A DNA stretch of 64,000 nt, taken from Schistocerca nitens (Eukaryota > Arthropoda > Insecta > Orthoptera > Acrididae). The DNA is taken from positions 649,446,974 to 649,510,973 of the forward strand of contig NC_064616.1 of NCBI RefSeq assembly GCF_023898315.1. Direction: 5' to 3'. Position numbers and translations under genes: made by a program. This document shows, piece by piece, positions 1 through 12,532 of the stretch. Below the pieces are notes generated by a model that saw nothing but the letters and a program-made list of their open reading frames with translations, had not been told where the DNA came from and did no database searches. How positions within the stretch are numbered: position 1 is the stretch's first letter; every line of letters starts with the position of its first letter.

Positions 1-1136
1 AGACAGTTTACTGATGTGATTTGAATACAAAACTCCACTTCTTTGATGTTTAGGCAACACCTTTTCAGACAAAGATGAATAGACATCACCAGGAATAGTA
101 GGATAATTACAGCCAGTTGATTCAGATTCCACGAAAGACTTCTGAGTAACTGCTGTACAGATGACTGGTGGATCAGCAGAAAGAGGCAGCAGAGGACGTA
201 AGATTGATGAATGCACTTGGGATTGTGGTGTGCAGGTATCAGAAACAGCCAGTGCAGCTGACTGTGGGATTTTCTTCCTAGCAGATGATCGGCATTTGAG
301 TTTTGAAAGATAAACCTGGTGGTCAAGTTTTGATGGCAGCACCTTGGGAATCAGTTTTTGTGGAAGGATATATGAAATTAGTGGAGACTGGGTGTATTCA
401 CAATCAAGCTGCGAAGAGTGAACATTAGTATCATATCTTGAAGCGCGAAGATGAAGTGGATTAAATTCCATTGTATGTGCCTCTGGAATATACAATGGAG
501 ATAAATCACATTGTGTCAGTTCATTACTCGACACTATTTCCTGAGACAGAGAGAAGTCAGTAGCATCAACTACACTAACATCAGTTTCAGAACTGAGCAT
601 TGTGCCTACTGACTGTGGGAAGAAAGGTTCTGGAGAGCTGCATACAGATCCCGCACTTGGACTAGTTGAAATTCGCAGATGACCCTCTGAATTTTGTGGA
701 AATTGTGTCTCTGGCACAGAAACTGAATTGTTTAACACTGAAAATCCTTCAGACTGTTCAGTCTCACATGAGTATGCTCCACTAGCTTGTATAATATTTT
801 CTGTACACTCTGAATGTATTTCCACCTCTGCACTTTTTGGTTGACAAAGTAATTGCTTCCCAGCATTATTATGAGCATTTTTCCCGTCTGGATCATAATG
901 AGAATTTAAAGACATCAAATAACTTTCAGTGATGGCTTTTTCTCCAAGTGAAGTTAGATAGTTGTCATCAATGAGACTTTCACTGGAAGTGTCTATTTGC
1001 ATTTCCATATCATGGTTCAAATTTTCCAAATCATTTTTCTTGGACCAAACATTAATATCCTCATGTCCGAGCTTATGTAAAACCACAGACAGTGGTTTGC
1101 AAAGCTGCAACAATTTCAGGCTCTCAGCAGTCAAAC
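1..1136 (-). CDS. Host gene, large Ser/Thr/Pro-rich exon 8, runs off left edge
   Basis: An open frame of 378 codons with no stop runs from an acceptor (TTTGTACAG before GTTTGA) at 1136 to the window edge. It has no initiator and is bounded by a splice site, so it is easily missed. It starts with two bases that complete a codon. It opens with LTAESLKLLQLCKPLSVVLH, a short hydrophobic, possibly helical segment. It then becomes low-complexity, rich in Ser, Thr, Pro and acidic residues, with short patches such as SPSAGSVCSSPEPFFPQS and a small basic patch KLKCRSSARKK. The tail is probably disordered and regulatory, by inference. The chance of 378 stop-free codons in such AT-rich DNA is negligible. 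Assignment to the same gene as the other exons rests on strand and compatible phase. Confidence 0.78.
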
Positions 1137-2989
1137 CTGTACAAATACAAAAATATATCAGATAGTTATTATGGAACTAGATGAAAGACAAAACAAAGTC
1201 TACTTGCATGCCTTTAATTACAATTTTATATAAACAAATTACTTCCAGAAAAAAACATACTGCTTTCCTGGGGCATTTAACTGCATGTGATCAACAGCAC
1301 AGTTAGGAGCCCAGATATTACATACAGGGTGTAATGGGTATAAGTGCAGATATTTCTATTGGTGATGAAGGATGGCACATTGAGCAATATTACATCAGCA
1401 TTTACACAATTTGCAGACTAATAATCTCGAAGTAAATGTGGCAAGAGGACGCCATTAATGCTTATTTCCCCTGGGGCAGTAGGCAAAGTGTTGAAGTGAA
1501 GAGACAAAATGGTTTGTCTGTACTGACAGGTGTAGTCCACTCAATGGTGCAGTTATGACCATGCAGAAAACATCAGATTGTAAAGCTTGTGACATGTTCG
1601 TGGACAGACTATTTGACACAGAGAAAAAATAACCACCCATTACACTCTGTATAAAACTGAACAACAAATAAAAAACAGTTAGCACAGAACAGTTAGACAG
1701 ACAGACTAATATCTTGTTTAAGAAAGTTTAACTAATTAAAACCTACAGCACTGAACTGGAATGTGTAGATGTGAGAAGGTAGCTTCTTTCATATTAATTA
1801 AAGCTGTAAAAATAGAATAAAGAGTACATGGAAAGACAGTGAAGAAACAAAAAATCATCCCAAGAACTATACCAAGAAAACACAACCAGACTCCAACAAA
1901 AATCAAAATATAAACAATGACAAAGATTTGTGGAACAGCAGTTGAGATTTTACTGAAGGCAGAGAAGTGAAAAGGGGAGAACCAAGGCTGAAGGTAAAGT
2001 CCCTCAGAAGTTCAAGATAGTTTTGTCAATGAACGTGTGCGTGCACCAGTATTTTTAACTATTGCCATGAGGCAGGTCTTTCTCACTTATTTATCAGACT
2101 CATTGCCATAATGGCAGCCCTGACATAGTGAGGAGAGTTACTGTCATCGTCACCACCACATTATTATCTGTAAGTCAATGTCTATTTGTGTGTAAGTAAT
2201 GCACCTGTAAAGATAGTATATTTTCTGGTTAAAGCCCTCATATGACACTAGAAGAACAGTAGTCAGTTCACAACATAGAGTTTCTCTCAAATCCCAGTCA
2301 GACCGATGTCAGTGTAAGAACTGTGGTGTGCAGTCTATATTTTTCAAGGCTAGAGATGGGTGAACTTATTCATCATTGGGAACTAACTCATTGGAGAGAG
2401 GTTCCCTTATACGGTCTGTTCATTTTAACTCGTTCACTGTTCCTTTTGTTCATCTAATTGAGCAGCGCTGTATGGGTTTTAAACAAGTTAAAATGGGAAA
2501 CTAGCGGTACTGTACTTGATAATAGTGACCCAGGATCTGAGCAAGGATGGGAGGCTGAGGAGGAACTCAGTTTCTTCATGAATGCTGAAGTAGTTTTGAG
2601 AGGATGATGATTATGGATTTAAAAGAACTAAAGTACTTGGTTGTGAGTCAATTCACAGAAAAATGATGTAAAAAGATGTGAAATGAGAAAAGGAGAACTG
2701 TCAGCTCCAGGGTCTGTGATGATGTCATTGCGGTTGAAAATGTATGTGACAGAAGCTTTAGCCAGATAGTTAATGTGAGATAAAACACAGTCAGCTAACA
2801 CTGTAGGTGGTCACTGAAGGATACACTGAGATGAGTCGTCATGATCAGTACAACTAAAATGGTGTGAGAAAAAGCAGACTGTATAGACCTAGAGTGTTAA
2901 TTAGCTTAAAAAGTTAGATAAATAAAATAAATACATGAAAGTTCAAAAACGACAACAGTACAGAGGGAGAAAGCAGCCTGAAGCCAATA
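1137..2989. other. Intron sequence, no gene recognised
   Basis: AT-rich intronic DNA of the minus-strand host gene. It has only short chance ORFs. A patch near 2340-2470 has repeated gttca/actca words of the sort seen in small interspersed repeats, but I could not find termini or target duplications. Confidence 0.5.
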
Positions 2990-4856
2990 TGCAGTAAGCA
3001 CAGTATGATGGCATCTTTGTGAAAAGCCTGAAGAGAAGTATGCTAAATCTTGGTGGTCCATTTGATTGCTTTCAGTTTGTTGAGGCTTGTGATTCCAAAT
3101 TGCACGTTTTAAAATTTCTCTCCCAAGGTTGCTTCTCTAGCTAATTTGTCAGCAAGTTCATTTTCTGAAAGACCTGTATGGTTTGGTGTCCATATGAATG
3201 TTAATGTCATTCTGGAGCTCAACTAATAGGTCTTTGACATTAGCGACCAAAATGTTTTTGGAGTAGCTACAAATTAGGAAGTCCTTTGTGGCAAAAGTTT
3301 CAATGTACTACAGAGCCAACGATATGGTGAGCAACTCTTGCAGTATATACACTGCCTGAACTCTGAAGAGAATTCTTCTCATGCCCTCTTGCATGTGCAA
3401 TAGCAAAACTGATCCTGTCTTTGACTTTTGATCCAGCTATACAGTTGCATGTCGAATTTGGGTAGTCGTGTAGAACTGAATGGAACTCTTGCATACAGAA
3501 AAGTATGGGAAGCTGGAGGTCCGTGAATAGAGCTTCCAATCAGATCCCAGCTGGTCTACCCATTTTTGGGTGATCTGTGAACAGTTTGAAGTGTTGGCTG
3601 TGAAACAAGAGTTGAATAGCAAGAATGGGTAAACATCTGACAGATTATGACTGCATAGTTGCCCACGAATTGTTGGTGCCTGAACCTGCTGGTGGGTTAC
3701 CAAATTCCACCAGAGGGCTGTCTACATTGCTTGTGCAGAAGGCTCCAGCTAACAGCTGCACATCTCTGTTGTGGACCGGACCGGACCTAATAAGACCAGT
3801 ACTGACAGTGCTTCCAAACGCAGGCAACACATTTGTAGTGCAATTGGGATAAAATCACAAAAGAACTGTGTGGTACGTGCCCCAGGTGCTGCTGCTGAGA
3901 AATCTCATTCATCCTGTAATTTGCCTTGAGCTGTAGAATATGCGATAACCATATTAACTTACTGTCAAATACCTCAAAATTTGACAGTTTCCATTAAATG
4001 CAAGTAACAGGTTATCAAGGTAAAGTTCTGGGCATGGATGCACAGTCCAGAATTGACGAAAGTCCATGATGCGAGTATTTGTGGGACAATATTTATATCT
4101 ATGAAATAGGGCCCAATTACGTACTACTTCTATGGCCCCCTGAAGTTGATGCTCAAGAGTTCACAATGATGGAGAGCTGTCGCACAGGCTAAGGTTGTCC
4201 ACATACAGTGACAACGAGACTGTGGGTCTCACTGCTGTCACAATATCATTGACTGCAATGGCAGTGTTACACCAGGAATTGATCCTCCTAGGTACACAAG
4301 TTTCTTGCGTATATAAGCTGCTGGTTGTTGAACCTATCCACATCCTGAATCATCAGATGTATAGGCAATTCTGGATGAAAACAGGTAAACAGTCCACAAA
4401 GCACCACTCACGCAGTGTAGACAGGATTTGAAGACTCCAACTCATATTGTATGCCTTCCGTATAGATCACACAACACAGTGATCAGGTGTTGGTAATGTA
4501 TGCAAGTATTGCGCACTTCAGATTTGAGTTTGTCTGCAGTGGACTGAAATGTCCAAAAGTCACTTTGAAATTGCGGTATACATCCTCTAATTTTTAGGCA
4601 GCAACACAGTAGTCAATTGCCATTCTTTCGAATAATATGTACAGCTGTTCATTAGAGAGATTGGTCAATAAATAGTAAAAATTTGAGGGTATTTTCCCAG
4701 TTTAATGGTAGGAATAATAATACCCTCCCGCTATTGGAAGGGAAACTCCCCTTCCCATAAAGTGTGATTGAAAAACCCTAGGATGTGTTTTATGCTGCAG
4801 TTGCTAAGGTATTTAAGCATTTGATTATAGATTTTATCAGGACCAGGTGCTGTCTC

Positions 4857-5137
4857 CCAAAGGAAGGAAGGAACAGAGGAAGATAAGGGCTTAATGTCCC
4901 ATCAAGAATGAGGTCATTAGAGACGGAGCGCAAGTTTGGATTGTTTCAACAATAGGGAAGAAAACTTGCCATGCCTTTTCGAAAGGAACCATCCCAGCAT
5001 TTGATTGGAGTACTTTAGACAAATCACATAAAACTTAAATGAAGATGGTAGGGCACGGATTTGAACAGTTTTCCTCTCAAATGAGAGTCTGGTGTGCTAA
5101 GCACTGTGTCACCTTACTCAGTGCTATGCATTGCCAG
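4857..5137 (-). mobile_element. tRNA-derived SINE inside LINE copy A
   Basis: A SINE in minus orientation. The tRNA-like head lies at the right (about 5040-5137), with a B-box-like ggaaaactgttcaaatcc in the sense strand. The body contains a block reading tcattagagacggagcgcaa, typical of a SINE I recognise from locust sequence. It separates two LINE pieces that are contiguous in copy D: the RT block around GPNG and the following segment. No convincing target duplication was found, so the ends are approximate. Confidence 0.6.
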
Positions 5138-7942
5138 TCTGCTATTGCACAGTGGAACTCCCAGTCATTAAATGTAACATTGTACATTTCCATGAAAAAT
5201 TCAACCATGAGTGTGGGATCAGTACGGATGTTGCCACTGAAGGAGAAACTGTGAACTAGTGTAGACAGTGGGTAGGCTCAAATGCTGCAGAATTTTCCAC
5301 AGTGGGGTGTGGGCTTACATAAATGATACACACTGTTGCCAACACTCTTGCTTTCTCCTCTTGATTACATGCTATGCCTTTGCTCGAAGTGTCTTGAATG
5401 CTGTTAATTGTTCTATTGAGTGGTGGCACTTGTGTTGTTGAAGTGCTCTGCAACATTCTCTGACAAACCTCCACTGCACTGGTGTTCATCAGAAAGAGGC
5501 TGAAGAATAGGATAATGCTGCTTCCATAGTACATAAAATCATGTCAATAGTACCTTATACCACTCCTTCAATATCCTTCTCTTGCCTGGTTTCAAACGGT
5601 GCTTTGGAGGTGAAGGCTTGCCAGTTGGCTTTCTGAAGTAATTACTGTGGTGCATGAAAATAGTCGCTATACCAGAGGTTGCCTTGGATGGACCACTGGA
5701 TTAAGTGATATGCTTGGGCTGCAGTCTGTAATATCTATGGCTCAGTATGTTCCATGGACCGTACTAAAATTTGTTGCAGCTCAAGTGTTAATAAGGAAGA
5801 CTTCTACTGCTAAAATTAACTGCTCTACTACTTGGCCCCTGCTACATGTTGTTTGGCTATCCTACAGATGATTATGGGCACTGAAATTCCCTCAGTAGGA
5901 AAAAGGGTGGTTGCAGCTGTTTCACTAGCTCCATAAGCTCATGATATGGTGTAGGACTGACTAGGGGTACGCAGATATTACATACTGTTACCTTAACTGA
6001 CAACTAGACACTAACAGCCACGGCTTCTAACACAGTGGTTACTGGCACCTGCTCAATGCGTGACAGATGACCTCTTGGCGGTAATGTGATTTGTACAATA
6101 GGATTAGTAATTTTTAATACAAGGGAATTGGGTTTTTGAGAACTGTCTCTCCTGAAGTGCTACACCAACTGCAGAGTAAGTAGCCTTTAATTGAGGGAGT
6201 TCACCAAGGTGGTAACTGTTACAGTTGCAGTAAAGAAACATCAGATAGTCTCAGAAGGCAGTGAAGGGGAAACAAGAGTATGAATTACTTTGCTGCTCTA
6301 AGTTTTGCTCCACATGAATGTGCGGTTTTTCATTGATGTCCATCAGCTTGACTGCAGAGCAGCGGGAGAGGGAGAGGGAGGGAGAGGGGGGTGGGTGGCA
6401 GATGGAGCAGATCAACCAAAGCAGCAGAATTATATATCAGATTTAACTTTTGATTTGTTCTTCTTGTCTCTGTGAGATTTTGGTTTCTGTGAGGACTGTC
6501 CTGTCTTGTTTCCTGTGACAGAGGACTGTTCTTTCCTATGACTTGCAGCCTGTGGTCCTCTTGGCCAGTGAGTGGTGGTAGACTGCTGGTCTGTTTGGTC
6601 CTGGAAGGGGAGCACTCTGCCAGGTGTCCTGTTCCTTAATGATGCTGGAGGAGGATGAATGGGGTGGTTACCACTTATGCTGTGGGTGCGGGAGGTCAAG
6701 GGAGCTGGTATTTCCTCCCCGTCTGGAAAACGGGTACTGACACACAGCTAGGGCAAGAAGTTCCTGCCTGAGACCTTGACATTGCAGTAAGTGCGAATTT
6801 TGACACAATATTCGTGAAGTCTGATGTCATATCAATTGGGTAAAATTGTTCAAACTTTTTCTTAGCACCTCGATAAAACAGGTTATCAAGAGTTTTATAT
6901 TACTGGATTCTCTTCTCCTTTTTTGAAATCTGAACATGTCTGTGAATGAGGAGGATGCTGTTTTAAGCAGTTTACACATGTTACGGGTTGTTCACAAGGG
7001 CTACCCATATGAGTTGTCCTGCTGCACGCCCCTTACGTAGCCTCCTAAGTACAGCAGGAGGACATGTGTCCACACTTATGGAACTGAAAACATCTCATAG
7101 GAGGAGGGAAATAAAGCTTAATATCAAACCTATATACAATGACTATAACTTTTTCAGGTAAAGTAGTTTCACTGAGGGCTAGGATGAAAGCTCCAGTGTC
7201 CACCTACTACCCTTAGGTCCTCTCCAGACGTGACAAACAAAATGGACTCTGTGCTGCTCTAGATTAGCACACAGTTCGTCATCTGTTTGTAGCGCTAGGT
7301 CCTGTTGGAAGATGATACCTCAAATCCTGTAGAATTTGTTATGAAGGAAGATGGTAACTGGTGTATCCTCGAGCATTCAATGTTTTGATCAACAGCGACC
7401 CATTTCTCATCTTTTCTATTGCAGAAACTTCTCTGAATGGATCCCAGTATTTTTGAAGAAAACAGTGTGTTATTTGTTGCAAAAGATTCTCTGTCAGTTC
7501 CGAAGCACACTAGGAATTGGGTAAAACACCCACCTCAATTTCTCCTTGCCAGACACCATTCCCATGGTATGGCTAAAGACAGAAACAAAATGGCGTTGTA
7601 AGCCTCTGCAGTAAAACCTTATTTTTTATCCATTGAGACAGCTGGGTTGGCAAGGCCACTGGGATGGGTGAGTCTGATCTGTTTTACTGTGGATCATCTG
7701 CCATGATGTCACTCTTGCCAATCAGAGGGCTCTTCCCACATGATCCTCACTGGCACAGCAAAGGCTACGTGGCATAGTAGTCATTGCCTGGAGTCCCGGT
7801 GCCATAGATTGTACAGGCACCTACTCTTTGGTATACATTGGGGGGGATTACAGCTCAGACGTCAGCAGTATGATCCCTCGGAGCTGCAGCCATGGGGTGC
7901 ATGAGGATCTCCTCCCCCCCCCCCCCCTCCCCCCAAATCTGT

Positions 7943-7946
<4 letters not shown>

Positions 7947-7988
<42 letters not shown>
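7947..7988. repeat. (CA)n microsatellite
   Basis: About 21 CA units, preceded by a C-rich run at 7914-7935. It interrupts the 5' region of LINE copy A. Confidence 0.95.
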
Positions 7989-7993
<5 letters not shown>

Positions 7994-8345
7994 GTTACCA
8001 TGATGAATTTTGGGTGCAAACATAAATCCACTCTAATAGCAGGTACAGAAGGTAACAGTGCATGGTGGGTAGATTATGCACCACATAAGGTGCTATTCCC
8101 CAAAGAGCCTGCATTTCTCTGAAATTCAGAAAAATGGATGTCCAACACTAAAATGCGACCATAAGTAATTAAGTAAAAAAGATTGAGGGAAAGATTTTGA
8201 AATGAGATAAAACTGCTGGGTGTTTCAAGTCTTCAATGTAAAAACTTAATTAGGTATAAGACTCCTTTTAGTTGCCTCTTGTGACAGACAAGGAAAAACC
8301 GTGAGTCTATTCTAGCCCCTTTTTAGCACCTGATACTGCAGGGGG

Positions 8346-10262
8346 AGAGTTTTGGGATTTCACAACAAATGGTTCTGGGTAAACTTGTTACTGGTCAGTA
8401 TCCATTGCATATTCCGCCTTTATTCAAACTGATACTGAAGTGCTGCATCTGTTTGTGTGATGCAGCATGATGCAAGTTCAGTTTGTGAACATCAGATTTT
8501 TCTGAGAGGCCGCATGCAGCTGTACCCTTCTCCCACTGCTTACACCCATGTTTTATAACAATGTTTTAGAATATTGGATAAAAAGTAAGGTAGAAATTTT
8601 TTAACTTGAAAGTTCATAAAATGTCTATAATTAAAACTATTTCTCGTGAAACATACTCCATTGCAATTAAGAATATATAATAATAACAACAGTAAGTATG
8701 TGTTATATACATAATTAAAAGGTCACCATTTTAAAAATTGAAATATTTGAGTATAATTATACATGCCAAACTCGTGTGGATCAGAAATTTTTTAAGCTCC
8801 AGCAAATGAAACTGAGATTAAAATAGGCTCCCAGTAGTCTTGCAGCCCTTAAATGGATTACCAGCTGTATGTCAGAGGCTAAAAAGTGAAAATGGTAAAG
8901 GGAACATTTATGAAAATTTTAATGGCCTCAATTGACTTGTTTTCATAGTTTGTCCTGTGTTTATCCTTTCTGAAGGCAATGAACTTGCTGGCATATAGAC
9001 TCTTTTTAGGACCACTGAACATAAAAGTGAATAAAGAAGTTTTATTTGTTCCCACTATGACAGAGAATCACCAGCCCTTCAGAGCAACATTTCTGAACTG
9101 TAGTTGGTGATGTTAATGATAGCCATAGCCTTTGAATCTTAATTTTTGTGCTATTTGCCAATTCTTTGTCAAAGATTTCCCACAAATTAAAATTTGTTGT
9201 TGCGGTAAAAGGTGATGGATGTGCCCTTGAAGGAGAAGTTAGTAAAACACGTTCATTAGCTTTCTCTCGTGCTCTAACTGTACAACTTTATTCACAAGCC
9301 CATAACCAGCAGCAAGTATTTTGTATTGTTTGCTTTGAACTCACTCTCTCCCTGTCCCTCTCAATGATGAGCCATGGGTCAAGTAACATCGCTTGGATGC
9401 AGCTATTACCACGTGTAACACTTCCCAGTTTGTAAACGTAGGAATGAATTTTAAAAGCATTTTGGGTAATGACACAATTTGCTAGCTGTTCACATCTCTA
9501 GAAATTTATAATAGATCTGAAGAACTGCAGTCAGTTCCCACCACCGGGAGGCAGTGGCTGCGTGTGCATGTGTTTTCTGTTTCGTGCAACAGACTGTGTC
9601 TGAAAGCTCAAATATTTTAACTTTTTTTTCACTGTACCTGTCTGCAAATCAACAGCTCCTCAATGTGGTGAGTATAAATCTATCTTTCCTTTATTGTTGT
9701 TACTACATCCCGAAATTTTCAGCTGTTAAAATTTCTTATTTGCCATAACCTATTTACATAAAATACGTATTCTATAAGTAGATTTTAATACATGATAAAT
9801 CTGTACCATTATTCTATGTCCTGGACACAACACTGTACGAAAACATACGTTACCTACTGGTAAAATTTGCACACGTCGACAATGTGAAACAAAATCTATT
9901 GAAACTTCTTGTTCCTATCAGATGTGCATTATTGTGCTGTAACCAGATGCAAAATGATAAGCAGACACTGTTTATTATGTACAAGCAACCCACCCTGGCT
10001 TTGTACCGGTAGCACTCAAGTGCCTACAGGCGGATGACTTGTCTGGCACAGTGATAATGCAAATGCCAATGAAATATGCGACAGATAACATTTGAGCCTT
10101 GTGAGAACCTTCCGCCTCCAGTGCCAGTCTGGCCTAAGTATCAAAACCCCTACTGTAGTTCCTGAGATGAGGCTGTAAATACAGGCAGAAAAATGTGCTG
10201 GTGGACTTATATTTATAAGATGTATATAAGGAAACATATGCACAGACTTACAAATTAAGCTC
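8346..10262. other. Intron sequence, nothing recognised
   Basis: AT-rich intronic DNA. Short ORFs here lack domains and splice context. No terminal repeats or tails were seen. Confidence 0.5.
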
Positions 10263-10301
<39 letters not shown>

Positions 10302-10565
10302 GTGTGTGGCACAATGGTCTGGTACAAGTCTTTTGGTTGGATGTCACTTCGGTGACTTGCGTGTCCCTAACCAGTTATCCAACCATGGAAAGGGGATCTA
10401 CAGTTTAACACTGCTTCTAAACCACATTTTGTTTCTGGCAAATCACCACATCATTGAGAGGTGAATGCAACCTTAAAAGGCAATGTGAAAAATCAATGGT
10501 CTGCCCAGTATTCAATCCCGTGACCTTTCGGTTCCAGGCATGGCCTTTACTGCTAAACCACCAAC
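10263..10565 (-). mobile_element. tRNA-derived SINE with (TAA)n tail
   Basis: In the plus strand it reads: an AAT run at 10263-10300 (the 3' tail), a body containing cacttcggtgacttgcgtgt, then a tRNA-like head with an inverted B box (caatcccgtgacc near 10514). This arrangement matches a SINE I know from orthopterans, in minus orientation. The head is diverged and the 5' end is approximate. Confidence 0.6.
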
Positions 10566-11347
10566 ATCAATTTCGGTCAAACTTCACTGCTCTCTGGAGT
10601 TGTTGTGGCTGTACTGACTCCTACGTGGCAATGACCCAATTTTCACTGTGATTTGTCATCATTCAGGCAATTTCTATGGAATATTTATAAATCATGCTCA
10701 TGAACCTTCCTAGTGAATCAGTCTATCAGTCAAAACCAGATCAATATACCTATAAGAGTTCCTGAGATCAGCCTGAACACACAAAGTGCAGCACAGGACA
10801 TCAGTTTACATGTATACAGAAGAGGGAAGGAAGGAAGATAGATAGATAGAAATTATGTTCATATTTTGGCAGATAACCACACTCAAACTAGTGAAAGATA
10901 ACAAAATAAATTTGTTAACATAAACAGTGACTGGTTGCTACAATTCTATCATCAGTAACATATACTACATGTGTGATCAATCAAGCTTAATGTTGCAACC
11001 ATGCCCCCCCCCCACCCCCTCCTTTTTCCCCTTGCCCCCTTAATGGAGAATAATAATGGAAAACTTGCAAGATCAGTATGCACTTAATGTAATGTTTTTA
11101 ATTCACAAATATCCTTATTAATATTTACGGCTTCCATTTAGGAATATTTTCCTGTTGTTTATATGCTATCTCATCAACAATTAAGCAATCAACTATCTTA
11201 TTCCAGAACACACTGATTCTCACGGCCTGCCTTGGAATCCAACAGATACAAATGTGCTGCTGAATCCTAAAAGTCAGCTAATGATTTATCTTTGGAAATC
11301 TACAAGATAGCCACAGAGAAGAAAAATTTGCCGGTGAAGTACATCAC
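10566..11347. other. Intron sequence, nothing recognised
   Basis: Intronic DNA with a short gata-rich stretch near 10833 and a C-run near 11005. No coding signal was seen on either strand until exon 7 of the host gene. Confidence 0.45.
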
Positions 11348-11493
11348 CATAAACACAAGTGACACATGAGAGAAGTAGATCAGTATCCTTTAATTGATAT
11401 GCATGCAGTTGATGATTTCTGTTGACATTATGATAAAATTCCATGTCTCTGACTTCAAATGGAAGTACCTGTACATGTTTCACACCACCAACA
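11348..11493 (-). CDS. Host gene, exon 7 (3' boundary uncertain)
   Basis: The acceptor TTTGTTTCAG precedes TGTTGG at 11493. The frame set by the micro-exon is open for 68 codons and reads VGGVKHVQVLPFEVRDMEFY, then NRNHQLHAYQLKDTDLLLSC, until a TAA at 11286-11288. I place the 3' end at 11348 (ATG followed by GTGATG). That is the donor that leaves one base, as needed by the two-base start of the 1-1136 exon. Alternatives are a CTT|GTAGAT donor nearer 11300 with a missing exon in between, or termination of one isoform at the TAA. The acceptor and frame are well supported; the end is a guess. Confidence 0.6.
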
Positions 11494-11567
11494 CTGAAAC
11501 AAATATATAAATATGTTAAGTCCTTGGTGGAAAATAAATAATTTACAAAGTACAGGTAATAACTCAC

Positions 11568-11604
11568 CGAATAAATATATCAGTTTCAAAAGTTACTTTA
11601 AGAT
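11568..11604 (-). CDS. Host gene, exon 6: 37-nt micro-exon
   Basis: A 37-nt micro-exon bracketed by acceptor TTCATACTTACAG and donor TCG followed by GTGAGT. The single base carried from exon 5 (G) plus its first two bases (AT) make an Asp codon. Eleven codons follow (LKVTFETDIFI), and the final CG joins the first T of the next exon to make Arg. Without it, exon 5 and exon 7 are out of phase. With it, both join without a stop. It sits between introns of 161 and 74 nt, which are tiny compared with the other introns of this gene. Confidence 0.72.
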
Positions 11605-11765
11605 CTGTAAGTATGAATATTGTAGCATTACAACAACAGAAACTGCAATGAAACCTTACTGATTGGAAAAGTTATATCACATAGCAATCAGAAATTCTCA
11701 TGTTAATGCCACTATTAATTATTTATTTTGCAGCTGGAAGCAGTAAAATCTACAGAACTACTAAC

Positions 11766-12153
11766 CTGTGTCTGGTACAGGAGGACGACACCTCAGATGT
11801 TTCCTAGGGAATTTGTAAATATGGGCCCATGCATTTGTAGATGTTTTATTTCGTTTCCAAGTGGTAGGCCATGGACCATCTGAATGCTTGGCTTCACGTG
11901 TTCGTGGAAGAAAGTCCGTGTAGTCGACACAATGTCTTTCCACTTTTCCTAGATGAACTTCTGAGGAAACAGTTGACGGTTTTGTTCTCCTGTGTAAAGC
12001 TAGTCCAAGAGGAGAAGACACAGGAATGGAGCAGCAACGAGTAAAATTCACGCCAGCAACCTTCCATCTCACATCTTTAGATGTTCTCTTTTGTTGCACA
12101 GTAGAATCGACTTCTGTATTGTTCTTCAGGCCAAGGTAATCTAGAAATCTGTC
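11766..12153 (-). CDS. Host gene, exon 5 (388 nt, basic region)
   Basis: A 388-nt exon with acceptor ATATTACAG before GACAGA and donor CAG followed by GTTAGT. It enters in phase 0 and leaves after one base of a codon. The 129 codons encode a basic, aromatic-rich stretch including RFLDYLGLKN, SPLGLALHRR, YTDFLPRTREAKHSDGPWP and NAWAHIYKFPRKHLR. The last two pieces look conserved but I cannot assign them to a family. An in-frame ATG lies upstream, at 12213, but it falls in intron sequence. The acceptor is the better start because preceding exons feed it in the same phase. The next exon begins 161 nt downstream. Confidence 0.78.
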
Positions 12154-12333
12154 CTGTAATATTGATGGATAGTGACAAAAATTAGAAAATATCAACCAAG
12201 AAATAACATGCACAACTGTTCTTGAAATTTAAACTTTCAAACAAATGAATTATGAAAAATTAAAGCATAAATAATATGAAATAGAGTTGATTGCACAAAA
12301 AAAGTACAGTTTAACATAAATTAACTAACAAAC

Positions 12334-12503
12334 AACTTTCTAGCAGGTTAAAACTGTGTGCCGGACCGAGTCACGAACTCGTGACCTCTGCCTCTCTCAG
12401 GCAAGTGCTCAACCAATTAAGCTACTCAAGCATGACTTACGACCTGTCATCACAGATTTACTTCTGCAAGGAACCTCATCTCTAGGGGGGGGGGGGGGGG
12501 GGG
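12334..12503 (-). mobile_element. tRNA-derived SINE
   Basis: In the minus strand a tRNA-like head reads tagcttaattggttgagcac (A box) and then an inexact B box around gttcgtgac. It is followed by a conserved 3' part ending in ttttaacctgctagaaagt. I recognise the pattern as a common orthopteran SINE. A G-run at 12485-12503 abuts it. It is not a functional tRNA gene: the stems are imperfect and the 3' part is not tRNA. Confidence 0.6.
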
Positions 12504-12532
12504 AATTCTTTGCAATCTGTTCTGCCATAATA

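Larger units (their letters stand above)
2990..8345 (-). mobile_element. LINE copy A: old RNase H-bearing non-LTR element
   Basis: A decayed, roughly full-length non-LTR retrotransposon of the I/R1 group. Reading the minus strand, its 5' end near 8345 has the same C-rich start and CTTTTAG-containing block as copy D (62800-62867). Positions 7200-7500 and 6980-7130 match the copy D gag region in order. RT-region sequence lies at about 4400-5600. An RNase H remnant near 3120-3300 reads TPNHTGLSENELADKLAREA. Every frame is broken by stops and shifts. The 3' end near 2990 is approximate because no clear tail or target duplication is visible. It carries a SINE at about 4857-5137 and a CA repeat at 7947-7988. 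It lies in the last large intron of the host gene, in the same orientation. Confidence 0.7.

Noticed and set aside
11761..12213. 150-codon ORF starting at 12213 as a self-contained gene
   Set aside because: Its first 20 codons lie before a good acceptor, and the last codons cross a good donor. It is an exon.
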